This document shows, one piece after another, positions 32,648 to 43,989 of a DNA stretch of 64,000 nt. The notes beneath the pieces were generated by a model. That model saw only the letters and a list, made by a program, of their open reading frames with translations. It was not told where the DNA came from and did no database searches. Each line of letters opens with the position of its first letter. The stretch's first letter is position 1. This stretch comes from Mycocentrospora acerina (taxonomy: Eukaryota; Ascomycota; Dothideomycetes; Pleosporales), in NCBI GenBank assembly GCA_022701365.1, contig JAKUHH010000303.1:406265-470264 (forward strand). Reading direction: 5' to 3'. The position numbers were made by a program, and so were the translations under genes.

Positions 32648-35414
32648 CTACTTCATAGTCTGCACCAACTCGCGGTAAATCTTCTTGAGATCCGCAACAT
32701 CCCCTTCCAGCTCCTCGACCTTCTCCGTCTTCTCGCCCAGCATCTCCAGCGTAGTTTGATACCGCTCATTCATGGCTCTCAGTTCCTTCTCCAAGACATC
32801 CACCTTTTGATCCTGACTTTTCTTGTCCTCGACCTCGCGCATCAGCGTGACTACTTCTTCTCTCGCCTCGTCTCTTTGGGCGGTCAAGCGTGCTAGTTCC
32901 TCCTTGGTGGTAGCCTTTTCTGATTCGAGACGGCGGACTGCAGCGCTCATGCGCTCGACGAGTTGGACCGAGGGTCCAGCGCCAACAGTGGATACGGAGA
33001 TCATGTCGTTGATTGTGCGGTGGGGAGAGGACATGTTGTCAAAGGGGTCGTCGTGGTCAATGGTGTGGATAGACGGCGTGTTGGAGGTGCTCCCCCTGCC
33101 AGTTAGATTTGACAGACTAGACGGTATTGAGTCTTGCCGTTGCAAGGTGCCAATCTCTGGGGTGCGCATGTTTGATGTTGGCTTGAAGCGTGCGCTGGAA
33201 GGTCGGCGAGCGTCGTCAAACATGCGGTCCATAGGCGAGAGTGGAATATCTACATGCATAGCGGGAGAAATGGAGCGAGGTAGTGCTCTTCTGCCATATA
33301 TACCGAGAGGGTCGGGAGAGTGTCTCCGGCTTGCCGTAGATGGTGAGTCGGCGCGGAGGTGATTAGGGTCGCCCAGTTGAACCTGAGACTGCGCTTCTCG
33401 CTTCCACCTCATCTTCTCCTCTTCCAGCCGTTGCTGCACTTCTGCCTCCCATACTTTCTTCTCTCGCTCAAGCTCCAGTCGAGCATCTTGGGCCGCTACC
33501 TCTGCCTGCGTCAACTTGGCCTGTAGTTTTTGAGTCGACGACTGGTGCTCAGTGAGATCGTGCTCAAGTGTCCTGGCACGTTCGTTGATGCTCTCAAGCT
33601 CGTCTTCTAGTCGACGGGCTTTGGAGTTGACATCCCGGGCTTTGCGTCTGACATCAGACTCCCGCTTCGCCGTCTCGTCACGATCCTTCTCAAGCGCTGC
33701 AACACGAGATGTCAAGCTAGTCTCTATTCCCTGCCAGTTCTCCGAAGCGAGCGAGTATTGTGATTGAAGGGTCTCAATCTGTCGGAGAAGTTTTGCCTGG
33801 GAGTCGCCTGTTGCTGAAGACGTAGCCTCTTCGGAGCGACTGCGAAGAAGTTCGAGTTTTGACTCGAGATTCTGCATTGCACATTAGCATATTTCAATAC
33901 GGAAAGGGCTATGAGAAATATTACAGCAATCTCGCCGCGCAGCTCAAGCTCAGCGACTTTGGCCTTCTCTTGTTGGTTCTTCGCTTCGTCTCTTGCGGCC
34001 TGAAGCTCTCGTTTTGAGCGATCTTCGGCGAGTTTCCTCTCTATGCGCATATTTTCAATGTCTTCCTTGAGCGAAACGGTGGCTTTCTTCTCTGCTTCTA
34101 GAGCGCCAGATTGTACCCTCTTCTCAGCGTCCTCTGCCCTTGACAGCGCGTCATTCAGTTGTTTTCGAAGCTCCGATATTGTCAGACCTGCCTCTTCACG
34201 TTCCGCTCTGATGACGTCGATGTCCTTTTCGATTCTGCCAATAATTTTCAGCTTTTCCTGCGCAGACTTGTCGGCTGCCTCTGCACGCCGCGCCCTCTCG
34301 GATTGTTCCAAGATACCCTTTTCAGCTTTGGATAAGCGCTGCTTGAGGGTGGTGATCTCCTTGTTCTGTTCCTGAGTCTTTGCTCGCAGTGCCTTGATGG
34401 TAGTCATGTACTTCATCTCCGTCTTGGAGAGCTTTTGGCCTTCTTCCATGAGCGCAGCGATTTGCGCGTCCTTTTCTGCCAGCTTTTTGTCTGCGGGTGT
34501 AGCTTCTGCATCTGACGATGCTGCCTTGGCAGACGAAGCGAGCTGTTGCGAGAGGTATGTGAGCTTGGACTGCAAAGCATCTATACGCTCAAGATGTGAG
34601 TTCACTTCCTCGCGGTGTCCTCGGACGGTTTCCTCGTGCACAGTTTGCAGCGCAGACAGCTCAGTTTGGAGAAGGTCGGGGTCTCTTGTGGGAGCCTCTT
34701 CGGGCTCTGCAGGCGTGGATGTGTCGACGGAGGGTGTAGAGAGGGTGCTGTCGAGTGACTGGCGGGGCGAGGACGGCTGCGGGGTGACGATGGAGGGGAC
34801 AGACATGGTGGGAGCAGCCGTCGAGGTGGGCTGTTCAGACACCAGCGACGTAGCTGGCGGGGGTACCGCAGGTGACGGTACAGCGGGCGTAGTCGCTTCA
34901 GTCGAGGGTCGCGGAGAGGCAATCGCTTTGGTCTCGGGCGCCTGAGTAGCCTCATCATCGTGAGCAGCTGGTACTGTGTCGACAAGTGGCCTAGACGTCG
35001 CCGAGTCGATGCTCGACCTCTCCGTGTCGCCGGCAGCAGCGAGGCCCGCGCTCCGCAGTGCTGGGCTCTCTGGCCGCGAGCCGAGATCCAGCGAGCCTCT
35101 CTCGGAGCCCTTGTTCACAGCCTTGGCCAGGCGGTCCTGTAGTCGCGAGTTTGGCCTGCTTCGGGACGAGTTGCGCGATGCTTCTAAGCTGTCAGCCTGT
35201 CAGGGCCCCGCAATCACCCCGTCCGTTGTCAATGCCACCCACCTGGCTCGACCGCCAACATCTTCTCCGTCGCCGCCTTGTCGCCGGCGTCCTGCTTCGC
35301 CGCGGCGTCGGCAGCGCGTTGCTTTGCGCTCGCCTGGTCATCCTCGGCCAGGATGGTGTCGAGGCGCGACTCGAGGCCAGAGATGGCGCTGTTCCACCAG
35401 CCTTTGCCGCTCAT
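32648..35414 (-). CDS. SGM1: TMF1/SGM1-type golgin (TATA element modulatory factor family)
   Basis: Golgi-associated long coiled-coil protein. The yeast homologue Sgm1 and animal TMF1 bind Rab6/Ypt6 and tether vesicles. Three exons: 35414-35243, 35183-33925 and 33871-32648, 884 residues, phases consistent. The start has the context GCCACCATGA. The N-terminus, MSGKGWWNSAISGLESRLD, is typical of the family. Residues ~60-200 are Ser/Thr/Pro-rich and disordered. Coiled coil extends over ~210-580, then a second disordered segment (about 600-770) contains SRRHSPDPLGIYGRRALPRS. The last ~110 residues, from QLVERMSAAVRRLESEKATT to VADLKKIYRELVQTMK, match the C-terminal TMF 'TATA-binding' region, which is the Rab6-binding part. 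Exon 2's acceptor is CTTAG/AAGC, since the nearer AG would give a stop. Divergent from the nitrilase gene. Confidence 0.9.
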
Positions 35415-36074
35415 GGTGGCGTGTGGGGGGGTGTGTGTGGATGGCGTCTGCTAGCAATCACCGTGCAAGTGCTCTTCGCCTGGCTCTGCTCATGGTTTAG
35501 GTGCGCCAAGGGCCGGGTGGGAAGGTGGACGTGGGACGTAGGATGGGACGTGGTACGTGGAAGGTGAGGTGTCGCAGGGCCTCGACGTAGACAAATGACC
35601 AATGCTCAGGCTTTGGCTGCTTTTGTCCCGGCGACCTCGTGTACGTTGCGCAGAAATGACGGCGCCCCAGTCTGCCTGCAAGGATTGCCCGCAATGTTGT
35701 CGTGGCTTCCACGCGCCTGCAACGCTGTTGACACGACAGGACAGGTTGATGCAGCACCCGAGTGGCCGATGCTCCGACTTTCCACTGACCCAACGCTCGA
35801 CGTCTACGCGCCTTGTAGATGTCAGCGTCCGCCCCTCGAAGCTTTTTCCTTGTTGCTCTCTCCAAACGCTATTCTGTAACTCGAGTCGACAGTCATGTGT
35901 GCCTGCCAGCCATTCTCCACTGTGACTTTTAGAATGCTTGCCCGATTTGAACTAGTCGGCCTAGCATTAGGATATCATGCATCGTAGCCGTGACGGTATC
36001 ACTGTGCTTGCTCTCTTCAACACATTTCTCCAGCTCCCATCTCTTCCATTACCCAGTTTATGAACGCTCTCAGG
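35415..36074. other. Divergent promoter region, TMF1 / nitrilase
   Basis: 660 bp between two starts. No gene or repeat stands out; minus-strand open frames here show no family resemblance. Confidence 0.55.
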
Positions 36075-37412
36075 ATGCCTCTCGCAGTGAGTTTTGCCAC
36101 GGGTTCGTCCCGTCTTCAGAATTACTCCCTTTTGTCTGCACATCTTCATTTATAAGCAGAATGCTCTCGTGGACTGCTCTGCCACTTTCCCCTCGCCGTG
36201 CGCATTTCCATGATTGTTCCCAGCTTAAAAGCTGGAGCGATTGAGAGACCTGTATTCTCCATGTTCACCTGACCTTCCTTTCTCCGTCTGAGCTCTACTA
36301 TCGCTTGTTTTCAACTCGTCATCTCAGTCCTCGCCTCACATCACATTGTATCACGTCTTGAAGAATACACACCTCACATCTCACTTCACCTCACCTCATA
36401 TCTTGAAGAATGCACACACTTCATCTCGCCTCATCTCATCTTACATCTTGAAGAATACACACACCTCAACTCACCTCACAACCCCTCACCTCACCTTACA
36501 CCTTGAAGAATACCACCCCCTCACAACCTCTCACAACCCCTCCCACTAACATCCCCCACCCCAGGCAATCGGCCAAATCCGCTCCACCGCATCTCTCACC
36601 CACAACCTCACACAATGCCAACGCCTCGTTGAGAAAGCCTCCCAAGCCGGCGCCGTCGCCCTCTTCCTCCCCGAAGCAAGCGACTACATGGCCCCCGACG
36701 CCGCCACCTCCCTCTCCCTCTGCCAACCCGCCTCCACCTCGCCCTTTGTCCAAGGCCTCTGCGCCTCCGCCCGCACCCACTCCCTCGCCATCAACGTCGG
36801 CATCCACGAGCCCTCCTCCTCCTCCACCAACAAAGTCCGCAACACCCTCCTCTGGATCAACGCCTCTGGCGAAATCACCCACCGCTACCACAAACTCCAC
36901 CTCCTGGACCTCAACATCAAAAACGGCATCACCCTCAAAGAGGAAAACAGCGTCCAGCAGGGCTCCCTCCTCGTCGACCCCTTCCCCACCCCGCTAGGAA
37001 CCCTCGGCCTGCAAATCTGCTTCGACGTGCGCTTCGCAGAGCCAGCACTCGCTCTACGTGCACGTGGCGCGCAGGTCCTGACCTACCCCTCGGCGTTTAC
37101 CACGCCAACGGGGCGCGCAGGCCACTGGGAAATTCTGCTGAGGGCCCGCGCCATCGAGACCCAGAGCTATGTTATTGCTGCCGGCCAGGTGGGTGCGCAT
37201 GACGAGCAGGGCAAGAGGGAGAGCTACGGGCATTCGATGATTATTGATCCGTGGGGGAAGATTGTGGCCAGGCTAGGGGGATGGACAGTCCAGTGGGAGA
37301 GAGGGGAGAGGGGGAGATTGCCACTGCCGAAATTGATTTGGAGTATGTGGAGAGGATTAGAGGGGAGGTTACGCTCAAGAGGAGGACGGATGTGTATCCT
37401 GAGATTGTCTAG
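36075..37412 (+). CDS. Nitrilase-family amidase (NIT1/NIT2-like), apparent one-base frameshift near the 3' end
   Basis: Carbon-nitrogen hydrolase of the NIT1/NIT2 type, which in other eukaryotes hydrolyses deaminated glutathione or omega-amidates. Exon 1 is only four codons (36075-36086, MPLA, donor GTGAGT). Exon 2 starts at 36565 with AIGQIRSTASL, after a 478-nt repeat-filled intron. The catalytic triad is visible: Glu41 in LFLPEASDY, Lys114 in HRYHKLHLL and Cys156 in LQICFDVRFAEP. The frame runs to DPWGKIVARLGG and then leaves the family pattern. The expected ending (GEIATAEIDLEYVERIRG ... RRTDVYPEIV, stop at 37410-37412) is present one frame over. The switch lies in the G-run at 37310-37314; one extra G would restore it. 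It is either a sequencing or assembly error or a genuine lesion. Read as it stands, the protein would run on to 37848 and into the 3' end of MED16. Confidence 0.78.
36357..36511 (+). repeat. 45-bp minisatellite inside the nitrilase intron
   Basis: The core CTTGAAGAAT recurs at 36357, 36402, 36447 and 36502 (spacing 45, 45 and 55 bp). CACCTCACCTCA-rich filler lies between copies. The whole array lies within intron 1. Confidence 0.85.
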
Positions 37413-37552
37413 GGAAACTTTGATTGTAGGCTTGATGATGATGGTGATGATTATGATAGACTCATGTAGACAAAGGTTAACAAGGATGTGTATACTCCAC
37501 AACATTTTTTTTTCATTCATTTCTTCCTTGTTCAGGGTTCAAACAGCCTCTC

Positions 37553-40500
37553 TCACCTCGCGTGCTTCTTTTCCGGCGCAAGCATCCAGCTATTTCCACA
37601 GACACAATGCTTCGCCACGCCCATCAACCACGCCGCATGAGTCGCTCCATATCCTGCCAGCCCCTGCACTACATCCTCCATATACGCCCCACACCTCACA
37701 CATCGCCTTAGTTGCTGCTTCCTCTTCTTCCCTGCATCATCTACCGCCCCCGCCCCCGCACCCACGCTCTGAATACTATCACTGCGGCTTCTATCATGCG
37801 GTGGCGGCGACAACACCGGATGCGACTGCGTGCCCACGCCGCGGATAATCATCTTCTGACACACATCCACCACATGCGTCTCCTGCCACTCTGCTGCGCG
37901 CTTGCTCTCCTGTAACCCAAGCCACGTCGTGTCGAAGAACATGAGGCGGCCGGAATCAAGCTTGTCAGCCAGACACCCGCCCTGCTGGTTTTCCTTCCAC
38001 AGCGTCTCCGTGACGAGGCGGCGCGCAACGGGGAAGAGGACGTCGGGAATCTTCCCAAAGAGGAGGTCGCGCTCAATCAGGTTGCGCTGTGCGTCGTCAA
38101 TGTTGTGGCGCTTGTAGATGCCGCGCACAAGAGAGTGAGTTTCCGACACTAGGACTTCGAACCAGCGCCACTCAAAGGGGATTTCCGTCACTGCAGCGAG
38201 CAACGGCGTGTATAGTTTACGTGCTTCTGGCGGGGTGTTGGCTGATGCGTTGGTAAAAGCTTCCGCGGAGCGTTTGACCCAAGTGATGGGAGGCGTCCAG
38301 AGTTTCATCATTGCGCGGGGGAAGGCGGAAAGGAGGAGGAGGGCGGATGGGTTGTTCATTTCGCGTATCTTTTGTTCGAGCATTTCACGCGTGAGGCTTG
38401 AAGGGGGGATGTCTTGGACCGCGCGCCCGAGAGCGAAGAGCTCATCAAGAGTGTAGGCCATGAAGTGCATGATCCAGCGACAGATGCCAATCGATCGGGG
38501 CACGACTTCTGGGCGCAGGGACGTCTTGTCGAGAATCCCGTGCATGCGGGTGATGGTTGTCAGGATTTGTGTCATGTATTTGATGTTTAGTATTATCCAG
38601 GCCATTTTGCTGGCAAGTGAGCGGTTCACTGGCCCTTCAAAGCCGAGTAGATGCATCGCTGACAGCGTCTTGACAAAGAAGGGGGAGCGGCCTAGTAGTA
38701 CAAGAGATTTTTGGCTTTGGTCGTCGATGCCACAGTCGACATCGACTTGAAGGCCTTCGAAGAGGAGATTGATAAAGTCTTGCTTACGCTTCTCTGCGAG
38801 AGTTCCGATAACGCTGAAGATGTCGTCGCTGGAGTAGTATTGGTTTGCCGCAGACGATGACTGCAATACAAGGGCAGCAAGGGCAGCAGAGTGCCGTGGA
38901 TCGTCTTCTTCCGTCGACAGAGTGCCATGTTGATACTCCATGCTTCGTAACTTGACGGTTCCGTCTTGCGACATGCACACAGCCATGCAGTGATTTGGAG
39001 ACATTGCAACATGCAGCGAAGGTTCGGAATGGGGAAATGCGAACCCAGCTTGTATTAAGGAAGTCACAGTATCTGTGTTACCATCGGGTACAATGACTTC
39101 CATTGTTGAACGCTTCCTGAATTCCATGGTACCGTCACTGTAGCAGATTGCTAGTATCATATGATACCAGATTGGGTAGAAAGACAGGACAATTGAATGT
39201 AGCGAAAAATCAGGAGTTCTCTTCAGCACAAAGGTAGTACGGGGTGGAACAGAAGCCACGCTCTTCTTCTTGGACGAGACTTGGTCAAGACTTGGGTGTA
39301 ACTGGTTCTGCTGCGTTTGGTGGACCGTCCACTTGACTATTATGCTGTACGACGGCTCTTGTGGCTGAAGCTGATCAAATGAGACAATGTTTGGAGGCCT
39401 ACAGAATATAGCCTGGATTGTAGGTAGAGATCCGTCATGTTGCTCTGGAGTGACTGGGAGAAAATTGAGATGTGTAAGCTGAGCTGCAGTTATGCCTCTC
39501 GGTTCCATTCCGTTATTCAGGTCGTCCCCAGTCGTTTCAACAGGACTACAGTTGTCCTCAACTGCCATCAAAGACACCTGAAGACTAGGTTTGTCAAAGG
39601 GACCTGAATTTGGAGTACGCTTTTCTTGCGGTATGTTCCAAATTGTCTCCACTCGATACAAATAGAGACGCCCTTTCACATCGTAAGCAGCTAGTAGTAG
39701 ACTGTCATCTGAGGCGCCGTTAGCATACTGTGAACGAAATGCTCATGGAGACCCCTACCGTTGTTGGATGCAAAAGCGGCATGTGTGAATGATTCTTTTG
39801 TTGAAATCATCGGTCCCAACTGAGCGGAAACTTCTTGCCAGCTGCTGTCATTTTGCTGAAATCGGAGCTTCAACTCGCCGTATCTCTTGAGATATATCAA
39901 TGATGCCTTTCCATCGAGTGGATGATGCGCGTCATGAAACAAGTGAGATCGAATGTGCCACTTCCACTTATTACCTTCACGATTGGCCGACCACGCGATT
40001 TGGTTCTGTGACAAAGTCAGTCATCTTGGCGAAATTGACTTTTTGATAATCTACCTTTTGCTCGTATGGAAGGATAGAAAGCCAATGCATCCCGACTGCA
40101 CCATCCGCTTCAGACTCGTGGTGAGCTGGCTCGGTTCTACTGAATTGCATGCGGTCTAGAGCCATGGCACAGGAGAAAAACGTGATACGGCCTGCTGAGT
40201 CCATGACGGCGAGATCATTGCCTAGGTGGCTCCAAGAGAGGTGAACAAACTGGTAGTCATCGCGGCCTTCTGGGATTTCTAGGAGAACATCATTTCCTAG
40301 ATCCCATTTCCCGGTCGCAGTGTCTCTAGAGAAGACTTTGAGGTGGACCGTATAGCCGTCTGGAGAGATGTATGCCACACATCCATTCTTGGACCAAGCG
40401 ATTTTTCTTGAGAGTGTTAGCAAGCGGATGGCATATGGTACACGTGAGCTTTGGTAGATTTGCACGGCGATGATGACTTACTGGCAGCACCCACTAGCGC

Positions 40501-40621
40501 CCATTTCGTCAACTCTCCCAGCAAGTCCCTTTATTGGCGGCGCCACGTTGATAGCCTGGAGATTTACATGTTCCGAGTCTCCGAAGAGATCGTCAACGTC
40601 CATGTTGTAGCTAGAATCCAT
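37553..40621 (-). CDS. MED16: Mediator complex subunit 16 (Sin4)
   Basis: Tail-module subunit of Mediator, which links activators to RNA polymerase II. Four exons: 40621-40482, 40406-40055, 40005-39759 and 39708-37553, with introns of 75, 49 and 50 nt, total 964 residues. The N-terminus, MDSSYNMDVDDLFGD, leads into a WD40/beta-propeller-like half (KIAWSKNGCVAYISPDG, HLSWSHLGNDLAVMDSAG, NQIAWSANREGNKWKWHI). The helical C-terminal half includes RSIGICRWIMHFMAYTLDELF, typical of MED16. The end has cysteine pairs, RRCVRCGAYMEDV and KHCVCGNSWML, the zinc-site-like terminus common to MED16. The junctions restore CCQKIAW, EQKNQIAW and NNDDSLLLAAYDVKGRLYLY. Convergent with the nitrilase (140 bp between stops) and divergent from the sirtuin. 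Confidence 0.93.
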
Positions 40622-41871
40622 GGTTACGGGCAGGTGCGGTGGGTATGCGGCCGCGGTTTGCTGCAGAAGAAGCGTCAACGTAAGAGGAAGCCTTGGCGGG
40701 AGCCCGTGACAACATCAGAGAGACCAGTTTGGCGAGGAGCGAGTTTGCCAGGTATCATCAATGGCAGAGAACTACGCCTGAGTCGGAACATGCAGCTCTG
40801 GCTGAGGGCGATGGAGGTTCGAGAAGCTTTGTTCTGGTTGGCTGATGGGCCTCGACAAGGATGGACGTGGTAGCGCGACGGCAACAAGCGAGACGTGCGT
40901 GTGTTGTGGGTGCAACCTTTGTGCAGCCACCGACCTTCACCTTCAGCGGGATATGACGCACATGACCTTGCAAAAATACTATTTCCAAGCGCGCAATACT
41001 CGTGGCGAGGCTCTGTAGCACAGTGGGCAAAAGGCGCCCTTGTCTGTGCCGTCAAGGGCAGAGGGAGGCCCTATGCGCCGCGGTTGCCGCTGACGGCATT
41101 GGACTGTGTTGCTCTCCGCCCGGCCGCAGCGAGCGAGCCAGCCTTGTTTGGCGGATACAAAGCTACAAGGCTGCAAAGCTCCAAAGTAATGAAGCTGCAA
41201 ATGTGCATGGCCGAACGTGTCGCTCTCCCCTGCGCATCGTGGCTGGTTCGCCGACTCTGCGTCTGTCCAAACTACCGACACGTCCATCTCTCCATCCACG
41301 CCCTGGTGGACCGGCGCCCGATAGCCTGCCCGTCCCTGCGGTAACAGCAAAAGTTGTTTTGGACGGGGTCCCTGGGGCTTGGCTTTGTCAAGGTCTAACG
41401 CTCCCTCGTGCATTCTGGCATCGAACACGATCTCCAACCTCCTCATTTCGCCAACGCCCGCATCACCGCGCCAACGCGCCTGCCGTCTCAGCGCACCTGC
41501 CCCATAATTGCCGCGCTATTGCAACTGGCCGCAATGTCCTAGTCGCCGCTTCCCATCCCCAACCGGCAGCAGTGACGGCGCAGCGACCCACTCGTCTGGT
41601 CCCACGCTTTTCAGCACCACAACAGCCCTGACACGTCTGTGATTCTCCGCCGGGTCGCTGCTCAGCCTGACAAACACCGTGCGCCTACGCGAGGCCTGCG
41701 TGTGCTTCCCATCTCGTGGCCAACTCTGCAATCCTAGCCGCAGTGCTGTCCGTGGCGTCCCTGGCGTCCCTGAGCTTGGCTGATTCGCGACCAACGCTGC
41801 AAGGCTGCTCGCTCACTCGCAACCGCCAATCCTCCCCCCACCACTCTGGTTGTCGCTTCCTCTTGTCGGCC
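40622..41871. other. Divergent promoter region, MED16 / sirtuin
   Basis: 1.25 kb, GC-rich on the right. No gene supported. Several overlapping frames of 90-200 codons exist on both strands, as expected from base bias; none shows a domain. Confidence 0.55.
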
Positions 41872-43989
41872 ATGCCAAACATCCGCGGCTGCGACGTGCC
41901 TCCCTTGACCATGGCCCTTCGCAACTTCCACGGCGAGCCCAGCTGCTCGTCGCCGCTTAGCGACGTGCCTCCCTCCTCTCCTCGCGACGACGCTGCCTCC
42001 GACTCTGGACTGTCCGAGCCCCCCGAATCGTCTCCTGAGCCGGAACAATCGTTTGCCAAACGCCGCCCGTTTCCTTCACCATCCAAGCGCCGCTCTTATC
42101 CGTCCCCTTCCTCGTCTCGACGCTCGTCTGCTAAGACGTCACCGGCACCCGAAGACATGCCCTCACCGCCCTGCAGCAACGACGAGGGCCCGCGCCCGTG
42201 CAAAAAGCGAAAGCTCACAGACCCAAAGGAGCGCACTACCGAGTATCTTGACCTCTCGGGCGACGTCGCGGGCGAGGACATGCCACAGCTGGCGCGCTTG
42301 CTCAAGGTGCTGCACACAAAACGCAAAATTGTCGTCATAGCGGGTGCGGGCATCTCGGTGTCGGCAGGCATTCCCGACTTCCGATCAGCTACGGGCTTGT
42401 TCAACACCCTCAAAAAAGAGCACAAGCTCAAGTCTTCAGGCAAGGACCTATTTGACGCGTCTGTGTACCAGGATGACACGTCCACGTCGACCTTCCACGA
42501 CATGGTGAGGACCTTGTCACAACAGACAAAGTTGGCACAACCTACCGCCTTTCATCAATTGCTCGCAACCCTGGCCCATGAAGGGCGCCTGATGCGGCTC
42601 TACACCCAGAACGTAGATGGAATTGACACGTCGCTTCCTCCTCTCAACACGCAGGCCCCACTGCCCAAGAAGGCTCCTTGGCCCAAGACCATCCAAGTAC
42701 ATGGAGGCCTTGATCACATGGTCTGCTCAAAGTGCAATGTTCTCTCCCCCTTTGAACCTGAAATATTCAGTGGGCCCACCCCACCCTCCTGCCCCGACTG
42801 TGTGGAGACGGACAAAGTTCGCCAGGTGGCAGAGAAGCGCAGCCATGGAATCGGACGCCTCCGACCCCGCATGGTGCTTTACAATGAGCACAACCCAGAC
42901 GACGAAGCTATTGGATCATGCGCGACCACTGATATTCGCTTGCGACCCGATGCTGTGATTGTGGCTGGTACCACTTTGAAGGTTCCCGGCGTGCGGAGGA
43001 TAGCGCGGGAAATGTGCAAAACTGTACGCGACCGACGTGACGGTGTTGCCATCTGGATCAACAACGATCCAGAGCCCTTGGGCAAAGACCTTGAAGATGC
43101 TTGGGATCTGGTTGTCAAGGGTCCCTGCGATGAAGTTGCACGTCATGCAAACATGCGAAACTGGGACGATCCTATGGACTATAAGGAGGTTTCGGAGGAG
43201 GACATGAAAAAGGTCAAGGACAGACAAAAGGCAGAGGTTGTTGTTGGTACACCCAGAAAATCAGGCGTCTTTCGAAACGCCGGCCACTTGACGCCCGGTC
43301 AAAGCCCACGCATGGTGCCTCGAATGATGATCAACCAAGAGGCTACGACTCCATCGAAGAGTGGCACGAAGCGAAAAGCCGGCGCACAGATGGATCTCTT
43401 CGGCAAACTCGACGCGAAAGTACCCGCCAAAGGCCTCGCGAAGCGCCAACCAGCACAGCCCAAGAAGGCGACGGGCACAAAGGGTAGAGCAAAGAAGGAC
43501 ACAAAGAAGGAAACTCCAACCATCAACAACGTTTTCAAAGCCTCAAAGAACTCGGCTAGACCTGGCGCTAAACTTTTGGAGAAAGCCGTCAACCCTATGC
43601 TTACGGCCGTCTCGCTCATTCCTGCACAGTCAAGATCGGAAAACCACCATGCCGAAAAGATGCCAGCTCCTGCTACTCCCAAGAGACGAACGAGACTCAC
43701 CAAGCTCAAGTCGGAGTTTGTCATGACACCATTGTCAAGCGCTGATCATCGCAACAACCACTCTCCGAGACGCCCTACTCCCGAGCCCTTTACGCCAGGT
43801 CATTCGCCGGTCAAGGGCCATACATCTGTAGTTGCTACTCCCGACAAGCAACTACAGGAAGAACAACAGTCTGCGCTCGACAGGTCTCTAGCAAATGGCT
43901 GTAGTCCCTCTACTACCAACTCACAGATGAAGGCTATCAAGAGGCCAGACTCCATCCCTCACGGCATGCACAACCTTTTGTGCTCGTGA
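41872..43989 (+). CDS. HST4: NAD-dependent deacetylase, HST3/HST4-type sirtuin
   Basis: Class I sirtuin. In yeast and Aspergillus, Hst3/Hst4-type enzymes remove acetyl from histone H3 K56 and protect genome stability. Single exon, 705 residues from the ATG at 41872; a second in-frame ATG at 41911 has the better context (ACCATGG) and may be the real start. NAD and catalytic motifs are complete: GAGISVSAGIPDFRS (about 157-171), YTQNVDGID, catalytic His about 277 in IQVHGGLDH, zinc Cys pairs CSKC and CPDC, and VAGTTLKVPGVRR. The N-terminal ~135 residues are Ser/Pro/Arg-rich with a KKRKL nuclear-localisation-like stretch. The ~250-residue C-terminal tail is basic and disordered with many SP/TP sites, suggesting phospho-regulation. 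HST3 and HST4 cannot be told apart here. Confidence 0.88.
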   Translation: MPNIRGCDVPPLTMALRNFHGEPSCSSPLSDVPPSSPRDDAASDSGLSEPPESSPEPEQSFAKRRPFPSPSKRRSYPSPSSSRRSSAKTSPAPEDMPSPPCSNDEGPRPCKKRKLTDPKERTTEYLDLSGDVAGEDMPQLARLLKVLHTKRKIVVIAGAGISVSAGIPDFRSATGLFNTLKKEHKLKSSGKDLFDASVYQDDTSTSTFHDMVRTLSQQTKLAQPTAFHQLLATLAHEGRLMRLYTQNVDGIDTSLPPLNTQAPLPKKAPWPKTIQVHGGLDHMVCSKCNVLSPFEPEIFSGPTPPSCPDCVETDKVRQVAEKRSHGIGRLRPRMVLYNEHNPDDEAIGSCATTDIRLRPDAVIVAGTTLKVPGVRRIAREMCKTVRDRRDGVAIWINNDPEPLGKDLEDAWDLVVKGPCDEVARHANMRNWDDPMDYKEVSEEDMKKVKDRQKAEVVVGTPRKSGVFRNAGHLTPGQSPRMVPRMMINQEATTPSKSGTKRKAGAQMDLFGKLDAKVPAKGLAKRQPAQPKKATGTKGRAKKDTKKETPTINNVFKASKNSARPGAKLLEKAVNPMLTAVSLIPAQSRSENHHAEKMPAPATPKRRTRLTKLKSEFVMTPLSSADHRNNHSPRRPTPEPFTPGHSPVKGHTSVVATPDKQLQEEQQSALDRSLANGCSPSTTNSQMKAIKRPDSIPHGMHNLLCS

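Noticed and set aside
37413..37848. Read-through extension of the nitrilase frame (total frame 36688-37848)
   Set aside because: The extra residues overlap the antisense MED16 end and appear only because of the one-base frame change; the natural stop is at 37410-37412.
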